Positions 21,274-32,364 of a DNA stretch of 64,000 nt are shown one piece after another (the first letter of the stretch is position 1; each line of letters begins with the position of its first letter). The position numbers were made by a program, and so were the translations under genes. The stretch is from Adiantum capillus-veneris. Taxonomy: Eukaryota > Streptophyta > Polypodiopsida > Polypodiales > Pteridaceae. The DNA lies in the NCBI GenBank assembly GCA_014529385.2, contig CM043963.1, forward strand, positions 106,295,912 to 106,359,911. Direction: 5' to 3'. Below the pieces are notes generated by a model. That model ran no database searches. It worked only from the letters and a program-made list of their open reading frames with translations, and was not told where the DNA came from.

Positions 21274-23190
21274 CTACTGAGTTGGTTTGGAGGCTACATC
21301 CTCAAAACGAACACGTCTGTACTCAACATCTTTGATGGGCTTCTTGTGCATTTTGGATTCATTGAAAAACACATGTGAGCTACGAATGACTTTGTTTGAT
21401 TCTGGGTGCCAGAGACGATATCCCATCTCTCCGTTTGCACCATAGCCAATAAAGATGCATTTGTGTGATCTGGGATCTAACTTCCGACGAAGTTCTTTGG
21501 GCACATGTGCATATGCCTCGCATCCAAATACACGTAGATGCTCATAGCTTGGCCTTTTGCCAGTCCATAATTCCTCTGGAATTTTGAAATTCAAAGGAGA
21601 ACTAGGTGACCTATTGATGATGTGCACTGCTGTCCGAACAGCTTCCCCCCCAAACTCTGGAGTAAGCTTTGCCGTAGACATCATAGAGACAACTCGCTCT
21701 TGAATCGTAGGATTCATTATTTCAGCTATCCCATTTTGTGCAGGTGTGTATGGAGCAGTAAACTGCCGCCGAATGCCTCTTTTATTGCAAAAATCCTTGA
21801 ACTCTGTGGAGACGTATTCTCCACCATTGTCCGTGCGAAAAGCTTTGAGCTTTGTTCCTGATTGGTTCTCAACCATGGCGAGGAATTTTTGGAATGTCGA
21901 AAAGACTTCTTCCTTACGCTTAAGGAGATACACCCACACCTTTCTGGTAGAATCATCTATGAACGTGAGAAAGTAGTTTGCCCCCCCTAGAGTTTTATGT
22001 GGCATTGGACCACACAAATCACTGTGCACCAAGTCTAGAGGTTCGCCTAGTTTCTTATTCAATGGCGAAGATGTCAATCTAGTCTGTTTGCCATATAGAC
22101 AATGCTCACACAATGGAAAGTCCGTGTAATCTAACACAGGTAAGTAGCCAAAACGCTGAAGTGTTTTCATTCCCTTTTGGCAAATATGCCCTAGCCGGCT
22201 ATGCCACAACTCAGGAGACGGCAGCTCGGCAACATAGATAGAGTGTTCATCGACACTCGAAACAAACAAAGAGTACATGGATCCATTTTTATTGCCTTTC
22301 ATCATGATAAGGTTGTTCTTGCGGATCATCCAAGAACGATTACCAAAAACTGTAGTGTAGCCAAGATCATCCAATTGCCCTATGGAAAGCAAGCTTTTTG
22401 TAAGCTTGGGCACATGTCTGACATTCTGTAGCACAAAAGTAGTGCCATTATGCATCTGAAGTTTCACATCACCAATGCCAATAATGTCAAGCTCATAGGA
22501 ATTACCAAGCTTGACAATTCCATGCATGGATGCATAAGAGGAAAACCACTCTCTATGCGGTGTGACATGAAAACTTGCACCAGAATCAAGGATCCAATTC
22601 TGTGCATAACCCTCATCCTGTGCAACCAAAGCATCTGGAGTGAGATCTGAAGTGAAAATGAGAACATCTGAGGCATCTGCTGTCACCTCGGGATGAATCT
22701 CTGTGGGCATAATTAGCATCACTGGAGGAGGAGCATCCTCTACTGTAGTGATAGGTATGGGAGACTCAACAATATTGAGCTCCTCAATCTTTACTGTACT
22801 TTTGCCTTTGCTAGAATTATCCTTTTGCATGTTTTTCTGATCTTTTAGGAAACCGCGACATTCCTTTTTGTAATGACCCTTCTTGTGGTAATAGTAACAC
22901 TCGACATTTTTGGCATTGCGGTCTCTACTTTGGTTCATGTGTCTGCTAGGACTACGAGGATTCCGCTCTCTACTTTTGCTTTTGTATTTGTTCCTGTCAC
23001 GGCCTCTTGGCTTTGTTGAACTGCCAGCCATATATGCATCTCCATGACTAGCATTATCGAGAGATTTACGACGAATCTCTTCAGTGAGCAATGCATCTGT
23101 GACAGCATTGAACTCTAACTTGCCATTTGGAGCTGAATTGCTAATGGCTGTGCAAAAGATATCCCATGAACTGGGTAGAGAGCATAACAA
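21274..23190 (-). CDS. Copia gag C-terminus, protease and integrase frame
   Basis: This 638-codon frame contains, in order: the end of gag (LLCSLPSSWD) with an altered zinc knuckle CYYYHKKGHYKKEC, where the second Cys is Tyr; aspartic protease WILDSGASFHVT; the integrase zinc-binding region LWHSRLGH…C..C; and the core with HSDLCGPM, RTDNGGEY and YTPAQNGIAE (D, D, E). The C-terminal block is HKCIFIGYGANGEMGYRLW. It ends in two consecutive TAG codons at 21276-21271. Upstream, gag continues in frame past a TAG near 23230. The altered zinc knuckle would weaken RNA packaging. Confidence 0.9.
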   Translation of the reverse strand: MLCSLPSSWDIFCTAISNSAPNGKLEFNAVTDALLTEEIRRKSLDNASHGDAYMAGSSTKPRGRDRNKYKSKSRERNPRSPSRHMNQSRDRNAKNVECYYYHKKGHYKKECRGFLKDQKNMQKDNSSKGKSTVKIEELNIVESPIPITTVEDAPPPVMLIMPTEIHPEVTADASDVLIFTSDLTPDALVAQDEGYAQNWILDSGASFHVTPHREWFSSYASMHGIVKLGNSYELDIIGIGDVKLQMHNGTTFVLQNVRHVPKLTKSLLSIGQLDDLGYTTVFGNRSWMIRKNNLIMMKGNKNGSMYSLFVSSVDEHSIYVAELPSPELWHSRLGHICQKGMKTLQRFGYLPVLDYTDFPLCEHCLYGKQTRLTSSPLNKKLGEPLDLVHSDLCGPMPHKTLGGANYFLTFIDDSTRKVWVYLLKRKEEVFSTFQKFLAMVENQSGTKLKAFRTDNGGEYVSTEFKDFCNKRGIRRQFTAPYTPAQNGIAEIMNPTIQERVVSMMSTAKLTPEFGGEAVRTAVHIINRSPSSPLNFKIPEELWTGKRPSYEHLRVFGCEAYAHVPKELRRKLDPRSHKCIFIGYGANGEMGYRLWHPESNKVIRSSHVFFNESKMHKKPIKDVEYRRVRFEDVASKPTQ

Positions 23191-23639
23191 GAAGATAGAT
23201 TTGAGTTCATCGTCAAACTCCTTAAAGCCCTAAGATGTCAGCTGAGTGAACAAGGAGTTGAACTCATTTAAATGACTGGAAACTATGCTACCTTCTTTCA
23301 TGTTGAGCTTCATAAGCTTTTTCATGAGAAAAACTTTGTTGGATGCACGTTGCTCTCCCATACTGAACATAAGCTATCCCAAAGTTCCTTGGTTGTTTTC
23401 TTCCCTATGATAGTGAAGAAGACTGATTCGGCTAGATGTAGACGTATCGTAGCCATGGCTTTTGCATCCAAAAGCTCCCATTGAGCTTGTGTATAATCAT
23501 CATCCTCTGCGCGCTCTTTCAATGGTTCTGAGAGGCCTTTGTTTATCAAAACATCTTTCATGCGCTCTTTCCACATGGTGAAGTTGTTGCCATCGAACTT
23601 CCGAATGAAATACTCCTCCTTTTCTGAAGAAGAAGCCAT
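23191..23639 (-). pseudogene. Copia gag N-terminal part (frameshifted)
   Basis: It starts with ATG at 23639 (MASSSEKEEYFIRKFDGNNF) and continues MWKERMKDVLINK and WELLDAKAMATIRLHLAE, the usual copia gag pattern. The frame is lost near 23340. The true sequence (QRASNKVFLMKKLMKLNMKE, then SSHLNEFNSLFTQLTS) continues in another frame with a stop near 23230 before joining the 23190 frame. Gag forms the particle shell and binds element RNA. Confidence 0.87.
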
Positions 23640-24439
23640 CGCTGATAAGAGGGTTTGAGAGGTGCCAAACTATGGCGAGAAGCTGTAGAAATTTGGGCAG
23701 AGTAACCTTTGTAGCGGGAGTAAAATCTCAACCAAAATAGACTCAAAAGTGCCAACAATGGAAGTCACGACTCGTGGGAAGTAAATCCGGCAGAGTCTCC
23801 TTTGTATGAGGAGTCAAAACTCAACTCAAAATGTAAATAAATGTGCCAACTGCACTAACTGGGCATTTGCTGCACAAAACCACTGCTATGTGAGTGCCAA
23901 CTCGGCGTCAAAAGCATAATTAACCGTCCAGATACATATCCTATGACGAGGGTACTGTAAAGGGGAACTCCAGCTACCTATATCACCGAAGGTGTCTCAA
24001 CATTCGAGCACACCCTTGCTCAAAGAAAACCTCACACTATCAACCCTACAAAGGCTAACGCAGACACAAATGGACTAGCCACAGTCTCAGAAAGGGCTCT
24101 TTCGGTCCGAGTCTCAGAAACAGCCGGGAAAAACTACCAAAATAGCCAAAAATGGCTCCACACGTAGTACAGTGGGCAGTGTCCGCAACTCAACGTACAT
24201 GAGTAAAATCACGCTCAAACAGGCGCCAAGAACTGCTGCATGCAGTGAAAGTGATCCTTGCGGGGATATCTGCTCTCAAAAGAGCTCAGTAGCACTATGT
24301 GTGCTCACAACAAAATGCATCTGTCAACGCATGTGTCCGCAGAGAATTTGCTATCGAAATGACTGCCAAATTGCCTGTGAAAGCGCTGTGTCTGGTAATC
24401 TGGAGAATCTGTGAGTGAATGGGCTGAAAGACCCCCCTG

Positions 24440-24850
24440 TAGCCTGTAACCTGCGTGTCGGTGTCGCTATGTGCCGATTTCTGCCGCCGAGCAGAAATAT
24501 GCTAGTCGAATAGCTGCCAAAGGTGTTGTATCCGTAAACTGTGTCGTACAGGGCGATCGGTGCGCTCGGTACCGATGCCGGGTGTCACTCCTCTATGATA
24601 GAGGTACCTCACCCGTGCATGTCGCAAGCACGGTCGTCGATCGCGCGAACCCGCTCGTGTGGGGAAGCGCCCGGTGTCTGGGTCGAATGTCGGAGATCCG
24701 CCGAATAAGCAGTGTCGAGCCGGTGCGCATGAGCGGTGTCGATGCCGATGTCTCTTTCCGCCGCCGGGCGGAAGTGGCTGTGATGGCGAAAAATGCCGAG
24801 GAAATGGGCCGATGTCGGGTGATGTCCGGGCTTAGTCGCCGCCTGTAGCT
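24440..24850. other. CpG-rich block inside the copia leader
   Basis: Base composition changes abruptly to G+C- and CpG-rich (many CGATCG, GCGCG, CCGCCG words) against A+T-rich surroundings. It is open on both strands (125 codons + at 24471-24848; 87 codons - at 24593-24856), which follows from the scarcity of A+T-rich stops. No homology is recognised. Confidence 0.6.
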
Positions 24851-25725
24851 GAACACAATGTGTCCGCTCTCTCTCTATCTATCTCCAAGCTTGGGACTCG
24901 GGGCTTTGGTGGTGGGAGCATACAAAGTCGAAAGTCGGGAAGTTGAAGGGGGGGGGGGGGGGGGGGGTTTAGGGGGTGTGAACCCACCCGTGCACACAAA
25001 AGTGTGGTACATCAAAAAAAAAAAAAAAAAGTCTGTCGAAACCTGCCTGCAGCCGACGACTATGGGTGAGTGTGTGTGTGTATGTGTGCGTGAGTCTACA
25101 CACAAAAGCGAAGATTGCTTCGATTCCTGCTTGTTGCTCAAGCTTCCAATTGCTACTCACTTTCTTCTCAGCGCTGCCCGGTTCTCGCCTGCAATTTACT
25201 GTGCCCTCCTTGCTCGTCACACTGCTGCTCGATTCTGTCCACTGCAATTGGCTGTGTGTTGTTGCTTGGCAATGGCTGCTTCCTATTCACTTGGTGCCCG
25301 AATGATCCAAGCAATGCTTGGGTTTGCCTGCTTATACACACATAGTGTGTGTGTGGTTCTTGCAAAGCTCACGGCCTTGGTGCCTCAATTCGATTGTAGC
25401 CCGTCCTGCCCGTTCTCACAGCGCTCACGAGCAGCCCGATTACCCTCAATTCTTGCAAGCTCAAGTGTGTGTGTGGCCCAATTCTACTGAGATTTGCTAC
25501 AGTGCTGTCCGAAGTTCCTAGCCTTTGTCGATTGCAATGCTTGCTGTAGCTTGTGCACCAGTCGGCTCGATTTGCTTCTTCTGATTTCAATTCTTTGGCT
25601 GTGTTCCATTATTGCTCACAGGTTAAGCCCAATTCAAGGCCTTGATGCTCAATGTCGGCTCATTTGATTCCCCCAATTGGGTGCTCGGGGTCTACTGCTT
25701 GCTCTGTGACCTGCTTGTCAATTGC

Positions 25726-25726
<1 letters not shown>

Positions 25727-25773
<47 letters not shown>
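25727..25773 (+). repeat. (GT)n microsatellite
   Basis: About 23 GT units in the copia leader. Confidence 0.95.
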
Positions 25774-25779
<6 letters not shown>

Positions 25780-26140
25780 TTACACACACCACTCAATTGA
25801 CTCCAAGACTAAGCTTCCATTAAACCTGTACACAACATGATTCCAATTGCTTTAATTGTGCAATGATTCCCCCAATCATGAGCTCCATGAGTGTGTGCAA
25901 GCGGTCGTCTCCATGCTGAAGGCTCCGAGCTCCACGACTCCTCCTAATCCATTCGATCAAGCTTCCATGACTGATCTGCAAAATCATCCGCTCAAGCTTT
26001 CTTTCGACTCCCTCTCTCGAGCTCCGAGCTCCAAGCCCAGTTATGGCTGAGCTCTCTCCCGTTCTTCAAGCTCCTGCTATGGCTACCTCTCGCCGTGCAA
26101 GCTCCGCGATCTGCAACCACCACCGTTGTTGTTCCCACCT

Positions 26141-26155
26141 GAGCTCTGATACCAA
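26141..26155 (-). promoter_or_regulatory. Primer-binding site of the 19-26 kb copia element
   Basis: The minus strand reads TTGGTATCAGAGCTC one base inside the 5' LTR. This is the initiator-Met tRNA-complementary site typical of plant copia elements; reverse transcription starts here. Confidence 0.92.
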
Positions 26156-26156
26156 T

Positions 26157-26372
26157 TGATGAGTGGGCGTGTGCGTGTACGGAGTGTGTGCAAGAGAGGG
26201 GAAGAAGAGAAATGGGGAAGGGGGAGATGAAGCACAGTACACAGCAGGTTTGGGGTTAGTGGAGAGGAAAGTGAGAGAGTAGTCAACTCTCTCCCTTTCT
26301 CTCCCTATATTCATTTAGGTGAAAGTGTAAATAGGGGCGGTTTCCCACGGCCACCTGGCCTACACCCCAACA
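26157..26372 (-). repeat. 5' LTR of the 19-26 kb copia element
   Basis: This 216-bp LTR matches 19278-19493 with about five substitutions and is followed by TSD GGCAA at 26373-26377. Transcription of the element would begin here and run toward lower coordinates. Confidence 0.94.
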
Positions 26373-26377
26373 GGCAA

Positions 26378-28090
26378 CACCCCTGATCGAGCAAAGCCCC
26401 AAGTCAACGACCCTTTAGTCTAAGGCTAAGTGATGTATATGATCCTAGTCTTGTAGTGACGCTGCCATGAGAAACATAAAACGTGAGTCCCAATCACAAT
26501 ATCACTTTTCGTATGCACAAACAATCTTTTCCAAGCAGTTGGACTGTACAGGGTCTCTACCCTTACATGTCTACCATAAACCATCCAAATCACTTCATAA
26601 TCTAACCGCAGAACCATATACCATAATCTGATCACATCACATGGGTGATAACTCCACCCAACTCGTGTGAGGCACAACCAATTTTGCATAATCACTTTAG
26701 AACATAACATGGTTGCAAAATTTCGACAGCATTTTGGCAGTATAACCATATCCACAAAAAAAAAAAGACTCACACCGGATTCTACCATAAAATCACAACC
26801 ATAATCCATGAAGGAATCTCAGCCCTTAACCACAAATCATATTCACAATGAACCAACTCCCACACTTGAAGTTTGACATATCCCTTACAGTCAATCGGAG
26901 TCCACACATGTATGACTCTTGAGACATGATCTTTTCATGCATAAATAGAGTATGACCAGCAAGTAAACATTATATAAGAATCCAATTTTGATAGCATTCA
27001 ACCATGCAATATTGATGCATCACATCTACACTTCACCTCTCTAGCACATAGAGCTAGTTTTGACCTAGAAAGGTGGAAAGCAATCATAACCATGCACATG
27101 AGGCATCCACATCCATCCTTAAGGTTCCATACATCATATCATAACATTCCATCACCATAAACATGATGCAAAACAGCTTAGACCTTTAGATCAACCATAA
27201 ACCATAACTTCACACATATGAAAAAAACAACTTTTTTGACATTTTCGGGAGCATGCATAACATGAAAATGAAAGTATTTGACCTCAAAACAAAGCATCAA
27301 GGTCCGATACATAATATAGACTAGCACTCTAATACATCACTTTTCCCACATGATACTCACACAATAAACGATAACCCAAAAAGAAAGCCACTTTAATCAT
27401 GTCTCGCTATGCTATTTGGGTTGTCTAACCATATACCCTCACATAAGTTTATGTACATCTAATAACTGAAATCAACTCACAAAAAAAAACAAATCATACA
27501 TAATCAGCTCGGTTAACTCATGATGTCATATGGTACTTCCCCTTGGTAGCACCCCCTACAAGTGTAGGTAAAATCGGTTATGGAATGATTAATAACTCGC
27601 ATACTTGAGGTGATAACGGAGAACTAAATACATTTATCATCAAGTTTTATCAAGATCACAATTGGTGAAGTGGGTTTGCTCATCCGGTGAATCTATACAG
27701 TGGTGCTCCAAGGAGTTTGGAGTCAAAATTTGACTAAGTGCAGTGGACAACAAGCTATTTTTTGACCATCTCTCTTAGCTCGTACATGATTTTCACATGA
27801 CACCAAAGAGAGAAAATGTTCTAAATGATGTGTTTAATCTCTGGTGGAAAGGGTTCGAGCTAGTTCATAACGGTTTGTGAGTTATGACCGAAACAATGTT
27901 CCTATTGCTTCTATGACGTGAAACAAAAAGCGCTTTTTATGCACACGTGTGATAGTAAACACATAGTGTGCATAAATCGACGATTTAAACATGATGAAAT
28001 ATTCATGGGACAACTTCATGGGTACTTGGTTAATCCATACATGCACTCATATACGAAAAAGCAATCATCGAGAGGGTGACTATTCAGAAA

Positions 28091-28093
<3 letters not shown>
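26378..28093. other. Non-coding A+T-rich DNA
   Basis: No gene is recognised. The minus-strand open frame at 26426-26809 (127 codons) shows no motif. Much of this may be the distal LTR of the minus-strand gypsy element that ends at 29385, but no second copy in the window confirms it. Confidence 0.4.

Positions 28094-28163
<70 letters not shown>
28094..28163 (+). repeat. (GA)35 microsatellite
   Basis: An uninterrupted GA repeat of about 70 bases. The Arg-Glu open frames over it are artefacts. A short (CTT)n run lies at about 28350-28372. Confidence 0.96.
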
Positions 28164-28167
<4 letters not shown>

Positions 28168-28890
28168 GAGGACTATGGAGTTTAGAGCTTCTCGCTGTGC
28201 TTTAGAATCGATTAGGGACTGTAGAAAGGCTTCTTGCTTGGTCGTAAGAGAGTGGTGATGAGAGCTACGTAGAGGTATTCGCCATGAGAGCTTCCGGAGA
28301 GCGCTACATCGTGAAACGAGAGAGGAGATAATAAGAAAGTAGAGAGAGAATATCCTTCTTCTTCTTCTTCTTCCCGTATATGGGAGAGAAGAGCTTATGG
28401 AGATGGTGATGAAGAGCTTACACCACTCCGTATAATAGATACGTATAGCCTTGCGGTATTAGACGCAACAGACGACATTGAAAACTGAGGCTTGCAGGTG
28501 AATTTATAGGCCCTGGGCTAGGCTTGAGTGAGTCCCAAGCAAAAAACTAGTGCTAGTTTTTGGCCCAAGAATAGCTGCACAACTTTTGGAACTTTGCTAA
28601 AAACATTCCTTTGCTTTTGGTGGTCAACTTTCCCACTCACCATCCAATTTTTACAGCAAAATTGGCCAATTGAACAGTATCCAGCCAACTAATGGAATCT
28701 TAGGTAGGCTATGCCGCACCGTGATGTCTCAACATAATTATGACTTTCCTGTACTGTCCCGACGTATTTATGGTATCGCTCTTTATAAAAATAATTCACG
28801 TAAAAATCCCGTTTAGTCTCGTTTTTGCTCCAGGTGATCATTTTTAAATCCACGGAGACTAAATTAATATTTTTATGCTTAGGTCATCCT
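28164..28890. other. Non-coding, probably LTR sequence
   Basis: No gene is recognised. Its position downstream of the minus-strand gypsy polypurine tract suggests LTR sequence. Confidence 0.35.
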
Positions 28891-29255
28891 AAAAAGCACA
28901 TTGCTTTTTAAAAACGCCGAAAAGCACGAAAATAAAAAATAGCGTAAAAAGCAAAAAAAAGTAATTTTTAAAAAAAATGAACCACGAGTTCCTTTTGTCC
29001 ATTGGAATAAAAAAGCGGACTCGCTTTTCACTAAAAAGCATTGAAAATCATGAAAAGTTAAAAATAGCGTGAAAAACACTGAAAAAATAGATTTTTACGA
29101 AATTGAACCATAGTTTCCCGGGAACACGTAGATTAAGGATCCTAGCTTGCTTTTAGAAAAAAAAGCATCTAAAAGCATAAAAAGTATGAAAAAGCTAAAA
29201 ATAGTGGAATTTTTCAAAACTGAACCAAACGTCCGTCTAACCTGTTGGAACATGA
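28890..29255 (-). repeat. Three-copy degenerate ~120-bp tandem repeat
   Basis: Each unit has AAAAAGCA, then ATGAAAA(A)G(C/T)(T)AAAAATAG, then (T)GAACCA, in that order. Copies lie at about 28895-28985, 29010-29110 and 29150-29230. It lies within the putative 3' LTR of the minus-strand gypsy element. Confidence 0.65.
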
Positions 29256-29699
29256 AAACATTCTTGCCTTTTACTTTAGAACCTTTCAATACTGTCAATC
29301 AAGCATCGTAAATAAAAAATTGACAAAATAGATATTGAAAGCTATTTTTCTTATTTTTAAAGAGACTTAAAAATTGGGATCTTACATCCTCCACACTTGA
29401 AAAACTCGAGGTATCCTCTTCTTGACATGAAATCTGGATAATTTAGTCTCATTACATCATCACGTTCCCAAGTGGCATCTTCTTGAAGATACATTGATCT
29501 TTTAACAAGGTGTTCAATAATGGTCCGATTACGTAGAGGTTAAGTTCTACTTTGAAGTATCACTTCGGGATATACTTCAAAAGTTTCATCGATAGAGGTA
29601 GATAATAGAGAATTATTGAGAATGTATTGCGGATTAGGTACATACTTCTTGAGTAAGCTGACGTGAAAAACATCATGCACTTTTATGTGTGGTGGTAAC

Positions 29700-30600
29700 A
29701 AGAGTCTCTAACCTTGATCATTAATCCACTCTGTTATTACAAAAGGTCCACAATATGTGGCATCGAGCGTCTTACACTTATCCATTGATAAGGAACTACA
29801 TTTGGGTTTTACTCTCAGAAAGTTTGATAGATCGTTTTGGGTTAGCATAACTCTTCTGTCTATCTTGAGCAGTACTAAAATCCTGCCGTATAAGGTCGGT
29901 TTGTAGTTGCATTTCATCCAACATTTCTTTGGATGCTTGAACTCGTATGAGAGGGTGTGTCTATTTGAGTGGAGTAAGACACTCTTGTCCATACAATGCT
30001 TGAAAAGGAGACATCCCAATTGAGCGTTGGAATGAAGAATTATATGAAAATTCAACCAAATATAAATATCTACTCCATTTACTTTGCTCATGCATACAAT
30101 AAGCTCTTAACATGTCCTCAATGATTTGATTTGTTCTTTCTGTCTGCCCATCAATTTGAGGGTGATAAGCAGTACTAAAGGCCAACTGGGTTCCTATAGC
30201 TGAGAATAAGGCTTTCCAAAAATTTGAGGTGAGCTTTGCATCATGATCAGAAATTATCTGGCAAGGTAAACCGTGATACATGAAAACACCTTTCATGAAG
30301 ACTTGAGCTGTATCCTTGCTGTAAATGTTGTCTTGACTGAAAATAAATGGGTCATTTTTGTAAGCATATCAACAACTAAAAAAATAGAGTTGTATCCCAG
30401 AGATGTAGAAAGTCCTGTAATAAAATCCATAGATATGTATTCCCATCTTATTTGTGGTGCATCAATAGGTTGAAGCTTATGGGGTATCAACTCTTTCAGC
30501 TTTAATATGTTGACATGTTAAACATCTTATAACATAATTAAACACATCATGCTTTTGTCCTGGACAAAAGAAACTCTTTCTTACAATAGAATAAGTCTTA
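29700..30600 (-). pseudogene. Gypsy integrase (29-34 kb element)
   Basis: Minus-strand blocks: CPGQKHDVFNYVIRCLTCQ (zinc-binding end, near 30530), WEYISMDFITGL and FLVVDMLTKMTHL (first catalytic D), HGLPCQIISDHDAKLTSNFW (second D) and TAYHPQIDGQTERTNQIIED (E). The C-terminal region with CGPFVITEWINDQG follows. Frames change at about 30295 and 30000. Confidence 0.85.
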
Positions 30601-30899
30601 ATGTATCCTGAATGTCCTGCTATATGTATGTCATGAGGTTCCTGTAATATCTGAAGTTTGATTCCACCTTGATTTGGAATACAAAGACGGTTATTGAAGT
30701 AAAGGTCATCCCATCGCCTTCAATGTGGAAGCCTTTGATTTGCCTCTCTTGCTTCTCAGTGCGATTATTTAAGTTCATCGAGTACTGGATTTTTATGTAA
30801 TACGGGTCTTGAGTCATACCTTCTCAAATAAGGTCAATTAAAGAAGTATTAGAGGTTGTGACAACCACTACAATACTCTTCCTGCTTAAGGCATCGACC

Positions 30900-32364
30900 A
30901 CAAGATTTTCCTTCCGAGGTTTATATTTGATTCCAGAATCATTTTCGCATAACATCTCCATCTATCTTCGTTACCACATATTAAGGCCAGGTTGGGTGTA
31001 GATCCACTTCAAGCTTTTATGATCGGTTTGTAGTTCAAATCTCCTTCCAAGAAGATAATGTCACCATACTTTAAGAGCATGCACAATGGTCAATAATTCC
31101 AAGTCATGTGTAGGATAATTTAACTCATGTATACGTAATTTATGAGATTCATAAATTACTATTTTCCTTCTTGAGACAGAACACCACCGATTGCTTGTCC
31201 ACTTGCATCAATGAGCACAGTGAATGTCTTTGAGAAGTCTGGAAGGTGTAGTATTGGAGCATTTACCAAAGCTTCTTTGAGTTTTTCAAAACTAGCTTGA
31301 GCACATTCATTCCAAGTAAACACTTTAGCCTTTTTAAGTGTATTAATTAATGATGGAGATGCAATCTTAGCGTAGCCTTGAATAAATGTACGATACCATC
31401 ATCTTAAATCAACAAAGCCATGTACTTCTCGTACTGATTTTGGTGTAGGCCAAGTTATAACAGCTTTGATTTTACTTGGGTCAGTAGAAACACCATCCTT
31501 GGATACAATAAACGCAAAATATTTCACTTTGTCAGTGAAGAAGGTGCATTTGCTACGTTTGGTATAAAGTTGATTTTGACGGAGAAGTTCAAGTACTCGC
31601 CACACATGTTGTTCTTGTTCTTCTCTATTTCTTGAGTAAACCAGGATAACATCAAAGAAGACAAGAACAAAATCATTAAGATTCTCTCGAAACACGTTGA
31701 TCATGAGATGAGTAAAAGTTGCAGGAGCATTGGTAAGTCCAAAAGGCATAACTGTAAATTCATAATGCCCAAAAAGAGTATTAAATCCTATCTTTGGTAT
31801 GTCCTCCTCTTTGATTCAGATTTGGTAATACCGTGACTTAAGATCAACGTTTGTGAAGATAGAAGCTCCATGTATTCGATCAAGGAGTTCATCAATCCTT
31901 GGTATTGCATACTTATTTTTGACTGTTACCTGGTTCAATCTACGAAAATCAATACAAAGACGTAGAGTACCATCCTTCTTTTGATTAAAGAGAACAAGAG
32001 TACTCCATGGAGAAACACTGGGTCGAATGAAGCCTTGTTCAAGAAGTTAAGTTAGTTGCTCCTTGAGTTCCACAGATTTAGGTATCGACATTTTGTATGG
32101 TCTACGGGCAACTGGTTGAGCTCCTGGAGTGAGATCTATTGCATGATCAACATCATGCTTGGGTGGTAACTGTGAGAGTTCTTTGAGAAATACATCATCA
32201 AATTTTGTTATCCATTTGGGTTCAGGTGAATCTCTTTTCTTCTCCTTAGGGCTAAGCTTTACTGCGTAAATCTTTCCATTTTTTCTATGATTCTTTATAA
32301 GTTTGATAAAGTTCACTAGTTTGAGCTTAGGCTTTCTCCGTTTTCTAGCAGTAACTGTGGCCAT
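30900..32364 (-). pseudogene. Gypsy reverse transcriptase / RNase H (29-34 kb element)
   Basis: The RT start region shows LPPKHDVDHAIDLTPGAQPV and RRPYKMSIPKS (32047-32364). The palm shows MPFGLTNAPATFTHLM and the mutated catalytic stretch VFFDVILVYSRN (31399-31749). The RNase H start FTVLIDASGQAIGGVLS is legible near 31170-31300. The D-to-V change in the YxDD box would abolish polymerase activity. Confidence 0.85.

Larger units (their letters stand above)
23640..26140 (-). other. Long leader of the 19-26 kb copia element
   Basis: The 2.5 kb between the primer site and the gag ATG holds no retroelement domain. It includes a CpG-rich block (about 24440-24850), a (G)20 run at 24948-24967, an A run at 25015-25030, a (GT)n tract at 25727-25773 and repeated GAGCTC/CAATTG-type words near the primer site. 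Open frames in it, such as 24471-24848, look like by-products of base composition. Confidence 0.7.
19278..26372 (-). mobile_element. Ty1-copia LTR retrotransposon, nearly complete
   Basis: This 7.1-kb element runs right to left. It has two 216-bp LTRs, TSD GGCAA on both sides, a primer site next to the right LTR and a polypurine tract next to the left LTR. The domain order gag, protease, integrase, RT, RNase H defines copia. The LTRs differ at about 5 of 216 positions by eye, so the insertion is recent. Coding is broken by a frame change in gag near 23330, a stop near 23230 and a frame change between integrase and RT near 21274. A leader of about 2.5 kb separates the 5' LTR from gag, which is long for the family. 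Confidence 0.95.

Noticed and set aside
24471-24848. Possible captured gene in the copia leader (125 codons)
   Set aside because: Not listed as a CDS because the region is CpG-rich and open on both strands, so length alone is weak evidence, and no protein family is recognised.
27991-28258. Arg-Glu repeat proteins
   Set aside because: Produced by the (GA)n microsatellite; the same applies to frames at 60520-60978 and the Ser-Leu frames over (CT)n tracts.
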